NCBI GenBank assembly: GCA_014649155.1
Contig: BMSM01000009.1
Coordinates: 1 to 64,000, forward strand
DNA from: Streptomyces griseoviridis
GTDB taxonomy: Bacteria; Actinomycetota; Actinomycetes; Streptomycetales; Streptomycetaceae
Length of the DNA: 64,000 nt
Direction of reading: 5' to 3'
Part shown: one piece after another, positions 60,078-64,000 of the stretch
Layout: each line of letters starts with the position of its first letter
How positions within the stretch are numbered: the first letter of the stretch is position 1
Notes under the pieces: generated by a model
What the model was told of the DNA's origin: nothing
What the model saw: the letters and a program-made list of their open reading frames with translations, nothing else
Database searches by the model: none
Made by a program: the position numbers and the translations under genes

Positions 60078-61706
60078 ATGGTGAGTGTTGAATCCCCTCC
60101 CGGTCACCGCCAACTTCCCTACGCACGCGTCCTGTTGCTGCCGGCCATACTGATGGCGGCGGCGACCGGGGCCGCCGTCGCCGTGGTGACGGAGCCGGCC
60201 CGGACCGCGGTCGGCCTGTGCGGCGCTCTGGCCACCTTCCTGGTGATCGTGACGGGCGCGGAGGCGGTCCGCCGGGGCCGCGCCCTGCGGGTCGCGCGCG
60301 CCGAGCACGCCCGTCACTCCGCGTATCTGGAGCGGCGGATCGCCGGGCACGACGAGGAGATGGCCCGCCTCGTCGACGAGGTCCTGCCGGCCGCGCTGCA
60401 CTACATGCGGCGCGGGAACACCCCGCGCGAGGTGATGCTCCACCTCGGGGACCTCGACCCGTCCTACGCCGACCTGCACGAGCCGCAGCGGCGGCTGATC
60501 CGCATGGTGATCGAGATCATCGACCACGAGGAGGCGCTGCGCGACTCGGCCGCCCGCTCCTTCGTCGACGTCGCCCGCCGCGTCCAGGCCATCGTCCACC
60601 AGCAGAACAAGGAACTGCGGGAGATGGAGGAGGACCACGGCCGCAACCCCGAGGTCTTCGACGACCTCCTGCGCATCGACCACGGCACCGCGCTGATCGG
60701 CCGCCTCGCCGACTCCGTCTCCGTCCTCGGCGGCGGCCGCCCCGGCCGTCAGTGGCCCCAGCCGGTCGCGCTGTACAGCGTGCTGCGCGGCGCCATGTCC
60801 CGCATCCTGGAGTACCGCCGCATCCACCTGGCCTCCATCGCCAAGGTCAACATCAAGGGCACCGCGGTCGAGCCGGTCATCCACGCCGCGGCGGAGCTGC
60901 TCGACAACGCCACCCGCTACTCCCCGCCGAACACCAAGGTCAACGTCACCGCGACCGAGGTGCAGACCGGGGTCGCCATCGAGATCGAGGACGCCGGCGT
61001 CAACCTCAGCGAGGAGTCCCGGCTGCGCATCGAGGGCATGCTGGAGGCGGCCAAGCGCGGCACCGACCTCCAGGACCTCGCGGGCAACCCGCGCCTCGGC
61101 CTGTCCGTCGTCGGACGCCTCTGCACGACGTACAACATGCAGGTCTCACTGCGCGCCTCCGCCTACGGCGGCGTCCGCGCCATCCTCGTCGTGCCGAGCA
61201 CCATGATGACCACCGAGCCCGGCGTCGGACTCGCCCACGGCATCGGCGCCACGTCCATCCCGATGCCCGGCCCGGACGCGCTCCCCGGCCCCGCCCGCAA
61301 GCCCAAGAAGCGCCGCCCCACCAGCCCGCGCATCCCGGCCACCGTCTCCCTGGAGGACGACGTCCCCGAGGTGACCGAGTGGACGGCGGGCGGCCTGCCG
61401 CAGCGCCGCAGCCGCGTCAAGATGCCGCTCAGCCAGCGCCTCGCCGAACAGGCCGCCTACGAGCGGGAGGAAGCCGAGCGCGAGGCCCGCGAGGCCGCCG
61501 AACGCGCCCGCGACGCCCGCTGGGCGGCACCCGCGTCGCAGCCGGAGCCGGAGAAGGACGAGAAAGAGGAGCCGCCGCCGGGAATGTGGGTCGAGGCCTT
61601 CTGGGAGGGACTCAAGAGCGGCCCCGCCCCCGACGCGTGCACCCAGTCCCAGCCGCCCCATGAGCCGGCCCACGCCCCGGCCGACGACAAGGGAGACCTC
61701 AAGTGA
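60078..61706 (+). CDS. rarA: Conservon sensor histidine-kinase-like protein RarA (CvnA9)
   Basis: This 542-residue membrane protein has two N-terminal membrane helices (about 14-55; VLLLPAILMAAATGAAVAVV and AVGLCGALATFLVIVTGAEA). The long cytoplasmic helical domain carries HHxxN-type residues around residues 170-200. The HATPase_c domain (about 260-380) has the N box AAELLDNATRYSPPN and G boxes IEDAGVNLSEES and GLSVVGRLCTTYNMQVSLRA. A conventional phospho-acceptor H-box is not obvious. The C-terminal 140 residues are charged and variable. It is the first gene of a rarA-E conservon; its stop overlaps rarB by 4 bases. Confidence 0.92.
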   Translation: MVSVESPPGHRQLPYARVLLLPAILMAAATGAAVAVVTEPARTAVGLCGALATFLVIVTGAEAVRRGRALRVARAEHARHSAYLERRIAGHDEEMARLVDEVLPAALHYMRRGNTPREVMLHLGDLDPSYADLHEPQRRLIRMVIEIIDHEEALRDSAARSFVDVARRVQAIVHQQNKELREMEEDHGRNPEVFDDLLRIDHGTALIGRLADSVSVLGGGRPGRQWPQPVALYSVLRGAMSRILEYRRIHLASIAKVNIKGTAVEPVIHAAAELLDNATRYSPPNTKVNVTATEVQTGVAIEIEDAGVNLSEESRLRIEGMLEAAKRGTDLQDLAGNPRLGLSVVGRLCTTYNMQVSLRASAYGGVRAILVVPSTMMTTEPGVGLAHGIGATSIPMPGPDALPGPARKPKKRRPTSPRIPATVSLEDDVPEVTEWTAGGLPQRRSRVKMPLSQRLAEQAAYEREEAEREAREAAERARDARWAAPASQPEPEKDEKEEPPPGMWVEAFWEGLKSGPAPDACTQSQPPHEPAHAPADDKGDLK

Positions 61707-62110
61707 TCGAGCAGCAAGGCAAGTTCGACTGGATGCTCAGGGATCTCTACGACGGTGTGCCGGGCATCGAGATGATCGTGGTGCTCTCCGCCGACGGCCT
61801 GCGCATCGCCCGGTACTCCGGCGACCCGGACGCCGCCGACCGGGTGGCCGCCGCCTGCGCCGGACTCCAGAGCCTGGCCGGCGCGGTGGCCCACGAGATT
61901 CCGGGCAGCGACGGCCGGATGAAACTGGTCGTCATCGAGATCAACGGCGGCTACTTCTACCTCATGGCCGCGGGACCCAACGCCTATCTCGCGGTGCTCT
62001 CCGACATCACGTGCGAGCCCGGCCGGATGAGCAACCGCATGCAGGACCTGGTCGCCCGCATCGGCCCCCACCTGACCAGCCCCGCGCGGCGCAACGGGCA
62101 GACCGTATGA
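61703..62110 (+). CDS. rarB: Roadblock/LC7-domain protein RarB (CvnB9)
   Basis: This 135-residue protein has one Roadblock/LC7 domain (GKFDWMLRDLYDGVPGIEMI, VVLSADGLRIARYSGDPDAA, KLVVIEINGGYFYLMAAGPN), as in MglB-type GTPase partners. In conservons the B protein is thought to interact with the D GTPase and the A protein. It starts GTG at 61703, overlapping the rarA stop (GTGA), and ends in ATGA with rarC. Confidence 0.92.
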   Translation: MIEQQGKFDWMLRDLYDGVPGIEMIVVLSADGLRIARYSGDPDAADRVAAACAGLQSLAGAVAHEIPGSDGRMKLVVIEINGGYFYLMAAGPNAYLAVLSDITCEPGRMSNRMQDLVARIGPHLTSPARRNGQTV

Positions 62111-62523
62111 CGCCTCCCCAGCGCCAGAGGCGACTCCCCGCCCAGGACCCGTCGGGCCGGCCCCCCGTGGAGAGGGCCCCCGTCCCGGGGAATCCCACGG
62201 GCAATCCCGAGCGGCTCTTCGTCATCGGCGGTGAGGCGGGCGGGGAGCGCGCGGACATCGACCTGGTCACGCTGATCGTGGCGCGCACCGAACCGCCGGC
62301 GTCGGCCACTCCCGAGCAGGCCGCCCTGCTCCGGCTCTGCGTCGCGCCCCTGTCCGTGGCGGAACTCTCGGCCTACCTGAGCCTGCCGTTCAGCGTGGTG
62401 ACCGTACTGCTCACCGAGATGCTGGCCGCGGAACTGGTACAGGCCCGCGCCCCGATCGTCCGGCAGAAGGTCGCCGACCGATCCCTCCTCGAAGCGGTGA
62501 TGCATGGACTTCAAAGACTCTGA
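62107..62523 (+). CDS. rarC: DUF742 protein RarC (CvnC9)
   Basis: This 138-residue protein has a disordered Pro/Arg-rich N-terminus of about 35 residues and then a DUF742 winged-helix-like domain (TLIVARTEPPASATPEQAAL, LSVAELSAYLSLPFSVVTVL, LTEMLAAELVQARAP). DUF742 is nearly confined to conservons. ATG 62107 overlaps the rarB stop by 4 bases, and its end overlaps the rarD start by 20 bases. Confidence 0.92.
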   Translation: MTPPQRQRRLPAQDPSGRPPVERAPVPGNPTGNPERLFVIGGEAGGERADIDLVTLIVARTEPPASATPEQAALLRLCVAPLSVAELSAYLSLPFSVVTVLLTEMLAAELVQARAPIVRQKVADRSLLEAVMHGLQRL

Positions 62524-63124
62524 CACCATTCCCGGCCCGCGGACGGAGGACCGGCTTCCGCACACCGCCGAGGCCGCCGTGAAGATCGTCATCGCGGGCG
62601 GCTTCGGCGTCGGCAAGACCACCATGGTCGGGTCGGTCAGCGAGATCAAACCGCTGACCACCGAAGAGACCATGACCCAGGCCGGCATCGGCGTCGACGA
62701 CAACTACGGGTCCCCCTCCAAGACGGCGACCACCGTCGCCATGGACTTCGGCCGCATCAGCATCACCGACCAGCTCGTGCTGTACCTGTTCGGCACCCCT
62801 GGCCAGGAGCGGTTCTGGTTCCTGTGGAACGGGCTGTTCGAGGGGGCCCTCGGCGCGGTGGTGCTGGTCGACACCCGCCGGCTGGAGGTCAGCTTCGACG
62901 TGATGGGGCGGCTGGAGGAACGCGGGGTGCCGTTCGTGGTCGCCGTCAACTCCTTCCCGGACGCTCCCCGTTACCCGCTGTCCGAGCTGCGCACGGCCCT
63001 CGACCTCGCCGAGGAGATCCCGATCATGGAGTGCGACGTGCGCCGCAGGGCCTCCAGCCGCGACGTCCTGATGACCCTGATGCGCTTCCTGCACTCCCTC
63101 GCCATGACGGGCGCGCTCACCTGA
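62504..63124 (+). CDS. rarD: Small GTPase-like protein RarD (CvnD9)
   Basis: This 206-residue Ras-like/MglA-type G protein has Walker A VIAGGFGVGKTTMVGSV (about residues 28-44). The switch II DxxG-like region is LVLYLFGTPGQERFWFLWNG. The base-recognition site has VAVNSFPDAPRYPLS in place of NKxD, so nucleotide specificity is unusual for the family yet typical of conservon D proteins. It is the switch component of the conservon, in S. coelicolor linked to repression of aerial development and antibiotic onset. The start lies 20 bases within rarC. Confidence 0.92.
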   Translation: MDFKDSDTIPGPRTEDRLPHTAEAAVKIVIAGGFGVGKTTMVGSVSEIKPLTTEETMTQAGIGVDDNYGSPSKTATTVAMDFGRISITDQLVLYLFGTPGQERFWFLWNGLFEGALGAVVLVDTRRLEVSFDVMGRLEERGVPFVVAVNSFPDAPRYPLSELRTALDLAEEIPIMECDVRRRASSRDVLMTLMRFLHSLAMTGALT

Positions 63125-63182
63125 CCGCCGCCGCCCGCCGGCCCTACTCACCTGCCCCACCTTCAGTCCCGGAGCGACCACT

Positions 63183-64000
63183 GTGACGTCTGAAACCCAC
63201 TCCCTGACCGGAACGGGCGAGCCCGCGCCCGGCCCACCCCCCGGCTGCCCCGCGCACGGCCTCGGACCCGGCGGGCTGCACCGGCTCCACGAGTCCGAGG
63301 ACCTGGACGAGCTGTACGAGCGGCTGCGGGACCAGCACGGGCCGGTGGCGCCCGCGCTGATCCACGACGACGTGCCGGTGTGGGTGGTCCTCGGGCACGC
63401 CGAGAACCTGCACATGGTGAGCACGCCCGCGCAGTTCTGCCGGGACAGCCGGATCTGGACGCCGTGGAAGGAGGGCATGGTCAAGCCCGACCACCCCCTG
63501 ATGCCGCACATCGCCTGGCAGCCCATCGCCTCCCACGTCGAGGGCGACGAGCACAAGCGGCTGCGCGGCGCGGTCTCCGGCGCCATCTCCACGATCGACT
63601 TCCGCAGCCTGCGCCGGCACATCAGGCGGCACACCCAGCGGCTGGTCAACCGGTTCTGCGAGGAGGGCCGGGCCGACCTGGTCGGCCAGTTCGCCGAGCA
63701 TCTGCCGATGGCGGTGATGTGCGAGATCCTCGGCATGCCGGACGAGTACGACGACCGGCTGGTGGAGGCCGCCCGCGACGCGCTCAAGGGCACCGACACC
63801 GCCATCGCCAGCCACACCCACGTCATGGAGGTCCTCGGCCGGCACACCGCGCGCCGGCGCGCCGAGCCCGGCGAGGACCTCACCAGCCACCTCCTCAGCC
63901 ACCCGGCCGAGCTGACCGAGGACGAGGTCCGGGAGCACCTGCGGCTGATCCTGTTCGCCGCCTACGAGAACACGGCGAACCTCATCTCCAACGTGCTGCG
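63183..64000 (+). CDS. rarE: Cytochrome P450 RarE (CYP), partial
   Basis: This is the first 272 residues of a cytochrome P450; the window ends before the heme-binding Cys. The N-terminus (MTSETHSLTGTGEPAPG) is followed by P450 landmarks: LADLVGQFAEHLPMAVMCEI-type helix D-E region (VGQFAEHLPMAVMCEILGMP) and the I-helix LRLILFAAYENTANLISNVL with the A-A/G-x-E-N-T variant of the oxygen-activation motif. In conservons the E gene is often a P450. GTG 63183 follows CGGAG. It is 58 bp downstream of rarD. Confidence 0.9.
   Translation, partial: MTSETHSLTGTGEPAPGPPPGCPAHGLGPGGLHRLHESEDLDELYERLRDQHGPVAPALIHDDVPVWVVLGHAENLHMVSTPAQFCRDSRIWTPWKEGMVKPDHPLMPHIAWQPIASHVEGDEHKRLRGAVSGAISTIDFRSLRRHIRRHTQRLVNRFCEEGRADLVGQFAEHLPMAVMCEILGMPDEYDDRLVEAARDALKGTDTAIASHTHVMEVLGRHTARRRAEPGEDLTSHLLSHPAELTEDEVREHLRLILFAAYENTANLISNVL

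Overview
The window is a 64 kb piece of a high-GC actinomycete chromosome, almost certainly Streptomyces. The evidence is chaplin genes (chpH, chpC), an F420-dependent oxidoreductase, mycothiol ligase mshC, the gyl glycerol cluster, the complete Pup-proteasome locus and a rarA-E conservon. From memory, gene order matches S. coelicolor from roughly SCO1680 down to SCO1626 (gntT/gntK, chpH/chpC, mshC, parJ, glpD/glpK/glpF/gylR, metH, arc/dop/pup/prcB/prcA, pafA, pafB/pafC, tatA/tatC, rarA-E). No database could be searched, so function calls rest on recognised motifs and synteny.

Layout. 1-2 kb: a frameshifted IS481-type transposase remnant, two DUF202 membrane proteins and a Nudix hydrolase. 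2-5 kb: gluconate permease and kinase divergent from a GntR regulator. 5-9.4 kb: tRNA-Leu(GAG), an M20 peptidase, chaplins chpH and chpC, and two proteins of unknown role. 9.4-15.2 kb: a RecD-like protein with eroded ATPase motifs coupled to an aldo-keto reductase, a luciferase-like oxidoreductase and a ferritin-like protein. 15.2-16.8 kb: a 178-bp MITE-like repeat directly beside an intact IS701-family element. 16.8-23.2 kb: corA, a histidine phosphatase, DUF3090, an SCO1664-family protein, mshC, parJ and a FadR-type regulator. 23.3-28.5 kb: glycerol catabolism under gylR. 28.7-35 kb: metH, a HAD hydrolase and an orphan oligopeptide-binding lipoprotein. 35-41 kb: an orphan response regulator, a second MITE copy, a RecB-like nuclease, an M50 protease, TrmI, a secreted protein and a ferredoxin. 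41-54.6 kb: the Pup-proteasome system (arc, dop, pup, prcB, prcA, pafA, pafB, pafC), interrupted by a LacI/MFS pair and two FKBP isomerases. 54.6-60 kb: two small conserved unknowns, tatA, tatC and a Ski2-like helicase. 60-64 kb: the rarA-E conservon, cut by the window end inside the P450.

Genes that work together: PafA ligates Pup after Dop has deamidated its C-terminal Gln, Arc unfolds the pupylated substrate, PrcAB degrades it, and PafBC (a DNA-damage regulator) is encoded close by. GlpF, GlpK and GlpD take up and oxidise glycerol, and similar near-palindromes in front of glpF and gylR are the likely GylR sites. RarA-D form an eukaryote-like GPCR/G-protein-style switch with P450 RarE.

No clearly new multi-gene system was found. 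The observations most worth checking are the MITE pair, the IS701 element with a candidate -1 slippery site, the location of mobile elements at CTAG stop codons, the ATPase-dead RecD-like protein, the metH leader, and the small unknown genes near pafC/tatA.
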